From: Actinomycetospora sp. NBRC 106378
GTDB taxonomy: Bacteria; Actinomycetota; Actinomycetes; Mycobacteriales; Pseudonocardiaceae
DNA: 64,000 bases
Direction: 5' to 3'
NCBI RefSeq assembly: GCF_030269685.1
Contig: NZ_BSTT01000018.1
Coordinates: forward strand, 1-64,000
Shown here: in pieces, positions 56,354 through 64,000 of the stretch
Position numbering within the stretch: position 1 is the stretch's first letter
Layout of the letters: each line of letters opens with the position of its first letter
Notes under the pieces: generated by a model
The model's input: the letters and a program-made list of their open reading frames with translations, nothing else
Database searches by the model: none
Told to the model about the DNA's origin: nothing
Position numbers and translations under genes: made by a program

Positions 56354-57282
56354 CCGTGCGCCCAGAGCAGGAACGCGGCCGCGTCGTCGAGGTCGGCGAA
56401 TCCGGCGCCCAGCGCGTCCACGAGCAGGTCGTTCGAGCCGCACGCCACCCGACCGATCGTGTGCCGGCTGCGGTCGACCGGCGGGAGCTCGACGCCGAGC
56501 AGCGACGCGACGATCTCCCGCTTGCCCTCGCCGCCCGACCCGCCGTCGACGGTGAGGATCGGCAGGAACCGCTCCGGGCGCGCCACGACGAGGACGTGGG
56601 TGAGCACCGACTCCCGCGCGCCGCCCATGGCGTGCGGGCTCGTCTGGTCGACCAGCGCGGTGAACCGGTCCTCGAGGGGCGGGTCGTCCGGGGACTGCTC
56701 GTCGTCGCCGCTCTCGCCACGCAGCAGGTACTCGACGGCGTCGCGGAAGCGCTGCGAGGCGTCCCGGTCACCGAGCTTGCGCCACTCGCGGGAGAACGAC
56801 GACGTGTTGCCCGACAAAGCCAGGACGTCGCTGGTGACGAAGTCCTTGAGCTGGCCGGGTTCGGCGTGCGGGAGCCCGGCCCGGCTGAACATCAGCTCGT
56901 AGAGGCGCCGGAAGTCGGCGGCGTAGGAGTCGGGCCGCGGCCGCTGCCGGGGCCACGCCGCCTTCAGGGCGGCCAGCCGCTGGAGGGCCTCGCCGGGCAC
57001 GTCGTCCAGCGTGGGGAACCTCCGGACGACCGGCGCCGCGGCCGGAGCCGGCGCGGAGCGGGTCGTGGTGGTCGTCGTGCGGGGGCTGCTCGACCTCGCG
57101 GCCGTCGCCCGCGCCCGCGGGGCCGGCGTCGACTTCGGGACCACCGCGCGCGGCGACACCGGCCGGGCGCCGTGCATCCAGTGGTGGCCGCACGACGTGC
57201 ACCGCATCTCGTTGCGGCCGTCGTCCGCCATCCCGACGTACTCCGCCGCCCCGACCTCGCAGCTCGGACACGCCAGCGCCAT
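56344..57282 (-). CDS. Zinc-ribbon protein of unknown function
   Basis: The product has 312 residues. An N-terminal zinc ribbon (CPSCEVG, then CTSCGHHW, residues 5-34) is followed by a basic Thr/Pro/Ala-rich linker and a globular domain of about 210 residues with ADFRRLYELMFSRAG, FSREWRKLGD, HVLVVARPERFLPI and a C-terminal acidic helix. I do not recognise the globular domain. A ribbon plus basic linker suggests nucleic-acid contact. It lies downstream of lhr on the same strand, separated by the tandem repeat. Confidence 0.7.
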   Translation of the reverse strand: MALACPSCEVGAAEYVGMADDGRNEMRCTSCGHHWMHGARPVSPRAVVPKSTPAPRARATAARSSSPRTTTTTTRSAPAPAAAPVVRRFPTLDDVPGEALQRLAALKAAWPRQRPRPDSYAADFRRLYELMFSRAGLPHAEPGQLKDFVTSDVLALSGNTSSFSREWRKLGDRDASQRFRDAVEYLLRGESGDDEQSPDDPPLEDRFTALVDQTSPHAMGGARESVLTHVLVVARPERFLPILTVDGGSGGEGKREIVASLLGVELPPVDRSRHTIGRVACGSNDLLVDALGAGFADLDDAAAFLLWAHGQA

Positions 57283-57371
57283 CGGACTCCCTCCTCGCAG
57301 ACGATGCCGTGCCCATCTTGCCTGCCGCCGCTCCGGCCCGCGCCCGGCCCCGCTGTGTGCCGTGAGGTGTG

Positions 57372-57580
57372 TCCGTGAGGCAGGTCCGGGGGCCGCGGGG
57401 GCTGCCTGGTGTCATCTTCGCGGCGCGTCGGGGTCGGGGGGCTGCTGCGAGGTGCACGTGAAGCAGGTCCGTGGGCCGCGAGGGCTGCCTGGTGTCATCT
57501 TCGCGGCGCATCCGGGTCGGGGCCTGCCGCGAGGTGTCCGTGAGGCAGGTTCTCGGGCGTCCGGACCTGCCTCATGTACC
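57372..57580. repeat. 82-83-bp tandem repeat between lhr and zinc-ribbon gene
   Basis: Two full units (57372-57454 and 57455-57536) and a partial third (from 57537) share GTGARGCAGGTCC, a GC-rich middle, GGCTGCCTGGTGTCATCTT and GCGAGGTG. Each has inverted AGGCAG/CTGCCT ends. The third ends as TGAGGCAGGT ... ACCTGCCTCA, a 10-bp hairpin just after the lhr stop. The remaining gap (57283-57371) shows nothing else. Confidence 0.85.
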
Positions 57581-57594
57581 GCTCGCGGACCGGC

Positions 57595-60500
57595 TCACGC
57601 CCGGATGCGCAGCCCCTTCGGGCTGTTGCGGAACCCGGCCTCGCCCAGCGCCTCGGCGAGCACCCCGTCCATCGCGCTCGACCCGTCGGTGCGTTCGACC
57701 GACAATCCGCCGAGCGACCCGTCCCGCACCGCGGCCGTCAGGGCGTTCGCCGCCTCGGTGAGCCGCTCCAGGTCGTCGGTGAACGACAGCAGCGACTTGC
57801 CGCCGCGCTCGACGTAGATCGTCGGCTCCCCGTCGGTGAGCACCACGAGCGCGCCCGCCTTCCGGCCGGGCCGGTGGTTCGTGGTGCCGTCCTGCGCCGC
57901 GCGCGTCGGCGGCCACTCCAGCGCCGCACCCCACGGCTGCGCAGGGTCGGTCGCGGCGAGCACCAGGGCCTGCTGGCCCCGGGCGGACGCGTCGTCGTCC
58001 CGCGAGGTCGCGCGCAGGCGGTCGATCGCCCCCGGTACCGCGAACTGCGCGGCGCCGAGGCCCTCGACGACGTAGCCGCGCCGACACCGACCGGACTCCT
58101 CCATCGCGCGCAGCACCGGGTAGATGCCCGTGAAGCCGCCGCTGATCCGCTCCGTGTCGAGCGCGCCCCGCGTGAGCACCCCGTGCCGTTCGAGGAACGA
58201 CTCCGTCCGGGCCTGGGCCCGCCGTGTCGCGTCCGGCTCCCGCTCGGGCACGGCCGACCACCGCCCCGCGACCGTCGGCGGCCCGGTCCGCGACGGCATC
58301 TGCGGCCGCCCGACCCGCGCGTACCGGCCCCGTGACGGGGCGCGGCGCTGTTTGTGGGCCGCCTTCGACCGTCCGCCCCCGCCCGAGACCAGGGCCCGGA
58401 CCGGGGCGAGCGTGTCGTTCGTGGCGTGCCCGGCCCAGACGAGGTCCCAGAGCGCCTCGACCGTGGTCGGGTCGTCGGGGATCGACTCGCCGGCGTCGCG
58501 CAGGATCGCGCCCGCGCGGTCGGACAGCGTGCGGAAGAACAGGGCGCCCCCGCCGTCGAGGGCCTCCAGCAACGCGCGGTGCAGCGGCGACTCGACCAGC
58601 CCGTCGTCGGGCTCGGGCAGCATCAGGTCGGCGACGTCGGCCGGGGCGACCGCGAGCCAGCCGTCGCCGCCGGAGAGCGTGCCGCACCCGGTCCAGGTGA
58701 CCTCGCCGGCGCTGGTGAGCTCGTCGAGCAGGGCCGTCGTGTACCCGGGCAGCCGGGTCGGCAGCACGAGCGACTCCCACGCGCTCGCGGGCACCGGCGC
58801 GCCCGCGAGCTGCTCGATGACGTTGAGGACGTCGTCGGGGCTGGGCGCCCGGCGGCGCCGACCACCGATGCCGTGCCACGACGGCAGAAACCGTCCCAGC
58901 GCCGCGGGCTCCACCGGCTCGACCTCGGCCCGCAACCGCGCCAGCGACCCACGCCGGATGCGCCGCAGGACCTCGGCGTCGCAGAAGTCGATCCCGCCGT
59001 CGGGCACCCCGGAGTCGCCGGGCACCGGGGGCGCGTCGGTCGGCCGGAGCTCGCCGCGCACCAGGCGCCCGGCGCCGGCCATCCGCTCCAGCACCGAGGA
59101 CACCACCGCCGGCCCGAGCCCGAACCTCCGGGCCGCGGCGGAGGCCGGGAACGGACCGCGGGTGCGGGCGTAGCGGGCCAGGAGGTCGCCCAGCGGGTCG
59201 GCCACTGGTTCGGTGAACGCCTCGGGGACCCCGACGGGCAGACCGGCACCGAGGGCGTCGCGCAGCCGCCCGGCGTCCTCGATCGCGACCCACCGACGCT
59301 CGCCCGCGATCTTCACCCGCAGCGCGCGACGGGACGACTCGAGCGTCTCCAGCCACTCCTCGCGCACCCCGCGCTCGGCGGCCTCGGCCGTGGTCAGGTC
59401 GCCGACGAACCGCAGCAGGTCGGCCGTGCCCTCGACGTCGCGCACGTGCCGCTCCGGGTCGGTGCGCTGCAGGCCCGACTCGACCTCGGCGAGCACCTCG
59501 ACGTCGAGCAGTTCGCGGATCGCCTCCGACCCGAGCAGCTCGGCGAGCAACGTCGAGTCCAGCGAGAGGGCCGCCGCGCGCCGCTCCGCCAGCGGGGCGT
59601 CCATCTCGTAGAGGAACATCCCGACGTAGCCGAACATCAACGTCCGGGCGAACGGCGACGCCGACGGGGTCGCCACGTCGACCACCTGCACCGCGCGCGA
59701 CCGGACGTCGCGCATCAGCTCGACCAGGCCCGGGACGTCGTACACGTCCTGCAGGCACTCCCGGTAGGTCTCGAGCACCACCGGGAACTGCTCGTACTTC
59801 GAGGCGACGCTCATCAGCTGCGCGGCCTTCTGGCGCTGCTGCCACAACGGCGTGCGCCGGGTGGGGTCGCGCCGGGGGAGCAGCAGCGAGCGCGCCGCGC
59901 ACTCGCGGAAGCGTGCGGCGAACAGGGCGGACCCGCTCACCTCCGCCGTCACGAGCTGGTCGACCTCGTCGGGGTCGAGGAGCACGTCCTCGGCACCGGG
60001 CAGGATCTCCGCGCCCGTGTCGTCGAGGGTGTCGGGGAGGCGCAGCACGATGCCGTCGTCGGCGGACGCCGCCGAGACCTCCAGGCCCCGCTGCTCGCGG
60101 AACCGCGCCGCGATCGCCAGCGCCCACGGGGCGTTGACCTGCGCGCCGAACGGGGAGTGCACCACGATGCGCCAGTCGCCCAGCTCGTCGCGGAACCGCT
60201 CGACGACGATCGTCCGGTCGCTCGGGACGTGCCGGGTCGCGTCGCGCTGCTCGCCGAGGTAGCCGACGAGGTTGTCGACGGCCCACGCGTCGAGGCCGGC
60301 CGCGGCGGCCCGTTCGCGCGCCGCCGCGTCGTCGGCACCCGCGATCTCGCGCACGAACGCCCCCAGCGCCCGCCCGAGCTCGAGCGGGCGACCCAGCGCG
60401 TCGCCCTTCCAGAACGGCATCCGGCCCGGCACCCCGGGCGCGGGCTCGGCGATCACGCGGTCGCGGGTGATGTCGAGGACCCGCCACGTGGTCGACCCGA

Positions 60501-62340
60501 GCAGGAACGTGTCGCCCGCCCGGGACTCGTAGACCATCTCCTCGTCGAGCTCACCGACCCGCGATCCGCCCGTGCCGTTCTCGCCGGACCCGGGCGTGAC
60601 GACGGTGTAGAGCCCGCGGTCGGGGATCGTGCCGCCGGAGGTGACGGCGAGCCGTTGCGCGCCCGGCCGGCCCGCGAGCTCGTCGGTGACACGGTCCCAG
60701 GTGATGCGCGGCCGCAGCTCGCCGAACTCCTCGCTCGGGTACCGGCCGGCGAGCATGTCGAGCACCGAGGTCATCGCCGAGTCGGGCAGGCCGCTGAACG
60801 GGGCCGCCCGGCGGACGAGCGCCGTGAGGTCGGTCAGCGACCAGTTCTCCATCGCGGTCATCGCCACGACGTGCTGGGCCAGGACGTCGAGCGGGTTGCG
60901 CGGGTAGCGCATCGCCTCGATCTTCCCGCCCGCCATCCGCTCGGCCACGACCGCGCACGAGACGAGGTCGCCCCGGTACTTCGGGAACACGACCCCCTCG
61001 GACACCGCGCCGACTTGGTGGCCCGCGCGCCCGACGCGCTGCAGCCCGCTCGCGACCGACGGCGGCGCCTCGACCTGCACCACGAGGTCGACCGCGCCCA
61101 TGTCGATGCCCAGCTCCAGGCTGGAGGTCGCCACCACGCACGGCAGCTGGCCGGACTTCAGCGCCTCCTCCACCAGGGTGCGCTGGGTCCGGCTCATCGA
61201 CCCGTGGTGCGCCCGCGCGACGATCACCTCGGCGGGCTCGGCCACGCCCGACTGCCCGACCGCCTCTGCGGGGAACGGCCCCCTCGCGACGACGGCGGGT
61301 GCCTCGTCATCCCCGTCGTCGGCGTCCTCGGTGTCGTCGTCGAGGTCGACCGGCTCCGCCTCCGCCTGGGCGAGCGCCGCGCGTTCGGTGGCGAGCTCGT
61401 TGATCCGGGCGGTCAGCCGTTCGGCGAGCCGCCGCGAGTTCGCGAACACGATCGTGGAGCGGTGCTCCTCGACGAGGTCGAGCACCTTCTCCTGCACCGC
61501 GGGCCAGATGGAGGCGCGCTGCGCGGCGCCGGCCGCCGAGCCCTCGACCTCCTCCTCGACCCCCGGGCCACTCTGGTTGTCCCCCGCGTCGAGCGCGCTC
61601 ATGTCCTCGACCGGCACCACGACGCTGACCTGGACGACCTTGCTCGACTCCGGCTGCACCACGCGCACCGGGCGGCCGCCCGCGAGGAACGTGGACACCT
61701 CCTCGACCGGCCGCACCGTCGCCGAGAGGCCGATCCGCTGCGCGGGTGCGTCGAGCAGGGCGTCGAGCCGCTCCAGGGAGAGGGCCAGGTGCGCCCCGCG
61801 CTTCGACGCGAGCACGGCGTGGACCTCGTCCACGATCACCGTGTCGACCCCGCGCAGCGACTCCCGCGCGGCCGAGGTGAGCAGCAGGAACAGCGATTCC
61901 GGCGTGGTCACGAGGACGTCCGGCGGAATGCGGTTGAAGGTGCGGCGCTCGTCGGCCGGGGTGTCGCCGGTGCGCGATCCCACGGTGATGTCGGGTTCGG
62001 GCAGCCCCAGCCGGTGCGTGGCCTGGCGCAGCCCGGCGAGCGGCGAGCGCAGGTTGCGCTGCACGTCGACGGTCAGCGCCTTCATCGGTGAGACGTAGAG
62101 GACCCGGCAGCGCCGCTGCGGCTCCTCGGGCAGGGGGGCGGACGCGAGCCGGTCGAGCGCCCAGAGGAACGCGGCGAGCGTCTTGCCGGAGCCCGTGGGG
62201 GCGACGACGAGGGCGTGCTCGCCGTCGGCGACCGCGTCCCACGCGCCCGCCTGCGCGGCGGTGGGTTCACCGAAGGCGCCGGTGAACCAGTCCCGCGTGG
62301 CGGGGGAGAAGCGGTCGAGGACGGTCACAGCGTCATGCAT
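57595..62340 (-). CDS. lhr: Large ATP-dependent helicase Lhr
   Basis: This superfamily 2 helicase, 'large helicase-related', unwinds RNA:DNA and DNA in 3'-5' direction; in mycobacteria it is induced by DNA damage. It has 1581 residues. Walker A is PTGSGKT at 48-54, DEVH near 170, SATVRP near 205, and motif VI QRVGRAGH near 425. The winged helix and Lhr-core follow, with a long C-terminal region to the end. An acidic/Gly-rich insertion lies near 255-365. The family is often paired with nei, which here lies 9 kb away. Confidence 0.95.
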   Translation of the reverse strand: MHDAVTVLDRFSPATRDWFTGAFGEPTAAQAGAWDAVADGEHALVVAPTGSGKTLAAFLWALDRLASAPLPEEPQRRCRVLYVSPMKALTVDVQRNLRSPLAGLRQATHRLGLPEPDITVGSRTGDTPADERRTFNRIPPDVLVTTPESLFLLLTSAARESLRGVDTVIVDEVHAVLASKRGAHLALSLERLDALLDAPAQRIGLSATVRPVEEVSTFLAGGRPVRVVQPESSKVVQVSVVVPVEDMSALDAGDNQSGPGVEEEVEGSAAGAAQRASIWPAVQEKVLDLVEEHRSTIVFANSRRLAERLTARINELATERAALAQAEAEPVDLDDDTEDADDGDDEAPAVVARGPFPAEAVGQSGVAEPAEVIVARAHHGSMSRTQRTLVEEALKSGQLPCVVATSSLELGIDMGAVDLVVQVEAPPSVASGLQRVGRAGHQVGAVSEGVVFPKYRGDLVSCAVVAERMAGGKIEAMRYPRNPLDVLAQHVVAMTAMENWSLTDLTALVRRAAPFSGLPDSAMTSVLDMLAGRYPSEEFGELRPRITWDRVTDELAGRPGAQRLAVTSGGTIPDRGLYTVVTPGSGENGTGGSRVGELDEEMVYESRAGDTFLLGSTTWRVLDITRDRVIAEPAPGVPGRMPFWKGDALGRPLELGRALGAFVREIAGADDAAARERAAAAGLDAWAVDNLVGYLGEQRDATRHVPSDRTIVVERFRDELGDWRIVVHSPFGAQVNAPWALAIAARFREQRGLEVSAASADDGIVLRLPDTLDDTGAEILPGAEDVLLDPDEVDQLVTAEVSGSALFAARFRECAARSLLLPRRDPTRRTPLWQQRQKAAQLMSVASKYEQFPVVLETYRECLQDVYDVPGLVELMRDVRSRAVQVVDVATPSASPFARTLMFGYVGMFLYEMDAPLAERRAAALSLDSTLLAELLGSEAIRELLDVEVLAEVESGLQRTDPERHVRDVEGTADLLRFVGDLTTAEAAERGVREEWLETLESSRRALRVKIAGERRWVAIEDAGRLRDALGAGLPVGVPEAFTEPVADPLGDLLARYARTRGPFPASAAARRFGLGPAVVSSVLERMAGAGRLVRGELRPTDAPPVPGDSGVPDGGIDFCDAEVLRRIRRGSLARLRAEVEPVEPAALGRFLPSWHGIGGRRRRAPSPDDVLNVIEQLAGAPVPASAWESLVLPTRLPGYTTALLDELTSAGEVTWTGCGTLSGGDGWLAVAPADVADLMLPEPDDGLVESPLHRALLEALDGGGALFFRTLSDRAGAILRDAGESIPDDPTTVEALWDLVWAGHATNDTLAPVRALVSGGGGRSKAAHKQRRAPSRGRYARVGRPQMPSRTGPPTVAGRWSAVPEREPDATRRAQARTESFLERHGVLTRGALDTERISGGFTGIYPVLRAMEESGRCRRGYVVEGLGAAQFAVPGAIDRLRATSRDDDASARGQQALVLAATDPAQPWGAALEWPPTRAAQDGTTNHRPGRKAGALVVLTDGEPTIYVERGGKSLLSFTDDLERLTEAANALTAAVRDGSLGGLSVERTDGSSAMDGVLAEALGEAGFRNSPKGLRIRA

Positions 62341-62397
62341 ACCCGTCGGGTCCGACAGCCACCGTCGTCACCGGGAAGACAAGCGTTCCGAGGTGCC

Positions 62398-62423
62398 TGC
62401 CGCACGTCTCCGACCGTGCGGCA
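62398..62423. promoter_or_regulatory. Hairpin in the lhr / DUF262 divergent region
   Basis: TGCCGCACG and CGTGCGGCA form a 9-bp stem with an 8-nt loop, between the two divergent start codons. It may be an operator; with both genes starting away from it, a terminator role is unlikely. Confidence 0.35.
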
Positions 62424-62486
62424 CGATGCAGCGCGAGCCAGGAGGACTAGGGCCGCGGCCTCCATCCGCGGTCGAGGGGGGCCACG

Positions 62487-64000
62487 ATGGCGTTTCAGGC
62501 GCCGCTGACCGTCGAGGCGATGCTTCGAGGTATTCATGAGAAGAAGTACCTGCTTCCAGCTATTCAGCGAGAGTTCGTATGGGGCAGCGACCAAATCCGT
62601 GCTCTTGTCGACAGCCTCCTCCGAGGTTATCCAATCGGTTCCTTCCTCGTGTGGGAGGTCGAACCCGGGACGGCGAGTAGCTACACCTTCTACGACTTCC
62701 TCACCAACTATCACGAGCGCGACGACCCTTATGCTAGTAAGGCAACGGTGCCGAGCGGCTCCGGGACACTCGCCGTGCTGGACGGTCAACAACGTCTCAC
62801 CGCCCTCAACATCGCCTTCTACGGCAGCTATGCAGTCAAGAAGAAGTACGCTTGGTGGAACAGTCCGGATGCCTTTCCTACTCGGCGCCTATATCTGAAC
62901 CTCCTGCGCGACGCCGAGTCCGACGATCTCGGGCTCCAGTACGACCTTCAGTTCCTGAGCTCAGACGAAGCTCTGCCGGAGTCGGGAGAACCCGATGGCT
63001 GGTACCCGGTGTCGCACGTGCTCGGACTCGCAGATACCGGTCCCAGTGCGCTTGAGGTCCTGCAGAAGCGTGGAATCGATCTGAATCGCGGGCTCTCCGC
63101 TCACAAACGGCTGCACTCGCTTCACCAAGCGGTGCGCGAGCTCCGTCCGGTCAATTATTTCCTGGAGTCTTCGCAGGATTCGGACAAGGTTCTCGACATC
63201 TTCGTCCGAGTCAACAGCGGCGGAACCACCCTCTCTTATTCCGACCTACTGTTGTCGATGGCGACGAACCAGTGGGAAGGTCTGGATGCTCGGGAAGAGG
63301 TACGTCGTCTCGTGCATGAACTCAACACGGACGGGGCGAGGGTCTTCTCGTTCACGAAGGACAACGTCCTCAAGACTGCATTGATGGTGGCTGGCGTCGA
63401 TCTGCGCTTCCGTGTCTCGAATTTCACGACGGAGAATATGAGGAAGGTCGAGCAGTCGTGGCCAGAGACCAAGAAAGCGCTGATCCGGGCGGCGACGCTT
63501 CTTGCCTCGTTTGGATTCAACGCCCGCACGCTGACCGCCCACAGTGCGGTCGAGCCCATCGCGTACTACCTGGCGCATCGGGAACTGGGCGACAACTATC
63601 TAACTTCGGGCGCGACGGCGGCCGACCGTCGAACGATCCAGACGTGGGTCACAAGGTCTCTTGTGAAGCGGGGAATCTGGGGCTCAGGGTTGGACACCTT
63701 GCTGGCGCGCCTTCGCGGCGCGATCAACGAGCGTGGTTCCGACGGGTTCCCCTTGATGGAGATCGAGAGGGAGATGGCGCGAGCTGGAAAGTCCTTAAGT
63801 GTCGATGCGACGGAAGTGGATGAGCTGCTCGAACTGAAATACGGAGGTCAACGGACCTTCCCGGTGCTGGCGCTGCTCTATCCGGGCCTTGACCTCGCAC
63901 AGCAGTTCCACGAGGACCACATCTTCCCGAAAGCGCGCTTCACGCGTCGTCGAGAGTTAAGCGCGGCAGGTCTGGATCCTGAGGCCGTCGGTCGGTATCG
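62487..64000 (+). CDS. DUF262/DUF1524 (GmrSD-like) protein, 3' end cut by window
   Basis: The frame is open from ATG 62487 to the window end (504 codons seen). The DUF262 domain has LPAIQREFVWGSDQIRAL, IGSFLVWE, DGQQRLTALN (about 99-108) and FVRVNSGGTTLSYSDLL. A DUF1524-type HNH centre FHEDHIFPKARF begins at residue 474. This pairing is that of GmrSD, a type IV restriction system that cuts modified DNA. GC is lower, and rare codons, including two TTA (63795 and 63957), point to transfer. The neighbours that would show a defence island lie outside. Confidence 0.85.
   Translation, partial: MAFQAPLTVEAMLRGIHEKKYLLPAIQREFVWGSDQIRALVDSLLRGYPIGSFLVWEVEPGTASSYTFYDFLTNYHERDDPYASKATVPSGSGTLAVLDGQQRLTALNIAFYGSYAVKKKYAWWNSPDAFPTRRLYLNLLRDAESDDLGLQYDLQFLSSDEALPESGEPDGWYPVSHVLGLADTGPSALEVLQKRGIDLNRGLSAHKRLHSLHQAVRELRPVNYFLESSQDSDKVLDIFVRVNSGGTTLSYSDLLLSMATNQWEGLDAREEVRRLVHELNTDGARVFSFTKDNVLKTALMVAGVDLRFRVSNFTTENMRKVEQSWPETKKALIRAATLLASFGFNARTLTAHSAVEPIAYYLAHRELGDNYLTSGATAADRRTIQTWVTRSLVKRGIWGSGLDTLLARLRGAINERGSDGFPLMEIEREMARAGKSLSVDATEVDELLELKYGGQRTFPVLALLYPGLDLAQQFHEDHIFPKARFTRRRELSAAGLDPEAVGRY

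Noticed and set aside
58354-62091. 1245-codon plus-strand frame opposite lhr
   Set aside because: It is antisense to a clear helicase gene and consists of repetitive Arg/Ala/Asp sequence, a by-product of high GC.

Overview
The window is a very GC-rich chromosomal segment of an actinobacterium, most likely of the Pseudonocardiaceae; I infer a Pseudonocardia-like organism from gene content, not from a database match. Support comes from frequent GTG starts, extreme third-position GC, 4-bp GTGA/ATGA gene overlaps, and actinobacterial gene neighbourhoods: ribF-thpR-rpsO-pnp-pepR-dapB, thyX...rnj...ftsK, and argA/rimO-pgsA-clgR-pspA. DUF574 methyltransferase, DUF5709 and TIGR03085 (mycothiol-type DinB fold) genes also fit.

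Layout. 1-6.9 kb: riboflavin kinase, tRNA-ligase-like 2H phosphoesterase, S15, PNPase, M16 peptidase and dihydrodipicolinate reductase. 6.9-10.8 kb: small accessory genes (GNAT, carbonic anhydrase, YcaQ/AlkX-type glycosylase) and a LysR regulator. 10.8-14.3 kb: a three-subunit type-B succinate dehydrogenase. 14.3-16.4 kb: a DUF4097/ribbon-helix-helix pair with a phased operator, and a YrhK protein. 16.4-20 kb: thyX, a TIGR03085 gene and RNase J with a structured leader; dapA is missing from its usual place. 20-25 kb: NUDIX, TetR with twin operators, DUF1772, methyltransferases, and a rearranged scar made of a 5'-truncated monooxygenase and an inverted TetR. 25-31.2 kb: a six-gene aromatic meta-cleavage-type operon. 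31.3-37 kb: a pseudokinase, a DksA-type zinc protein, HAD, LysR and MFS genes, then a 550-bp repeat field. 37.4-46 kb: ftsK, a degenerate histidine-kinase-like membrane protein, argA, rimO, pgsA, clgR and pspA (envelope stress and proteolysis). 46-57.3 kb: a secreted M28 peptidase, nei, an MFS exporter with an extra C-terminal beta domain, CPBP protease, alpha/beta hydrolase, IclR, an MmpS-like protein, adenine deaminase and a zinc-ribbon protein. 57.4-64 kb: a tandem repeat, the giant helicase lhr, and a lower-GC DUF262/HNH (GmrSD-like) gene cut by the window edge.

The strongest unexplained signals are in the non-coding DNA and in gene remodelling. A 14-mer (TTCCCGACGGCGGG) occurs far more often than composition predicts. 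Several families of long near-perfect hairpins sit between convergent genes, and one has been absorbed into a coding sequence. Other signals are an A-B-A-B palindromic repeat field before ftsK, helically phased operators, and many TANNNT -10 boxes 6-8 nt from start codons (leaderless transcripts). I see no rRNA, tRNA, CRISPR array, intact insertion sequence or prophage.
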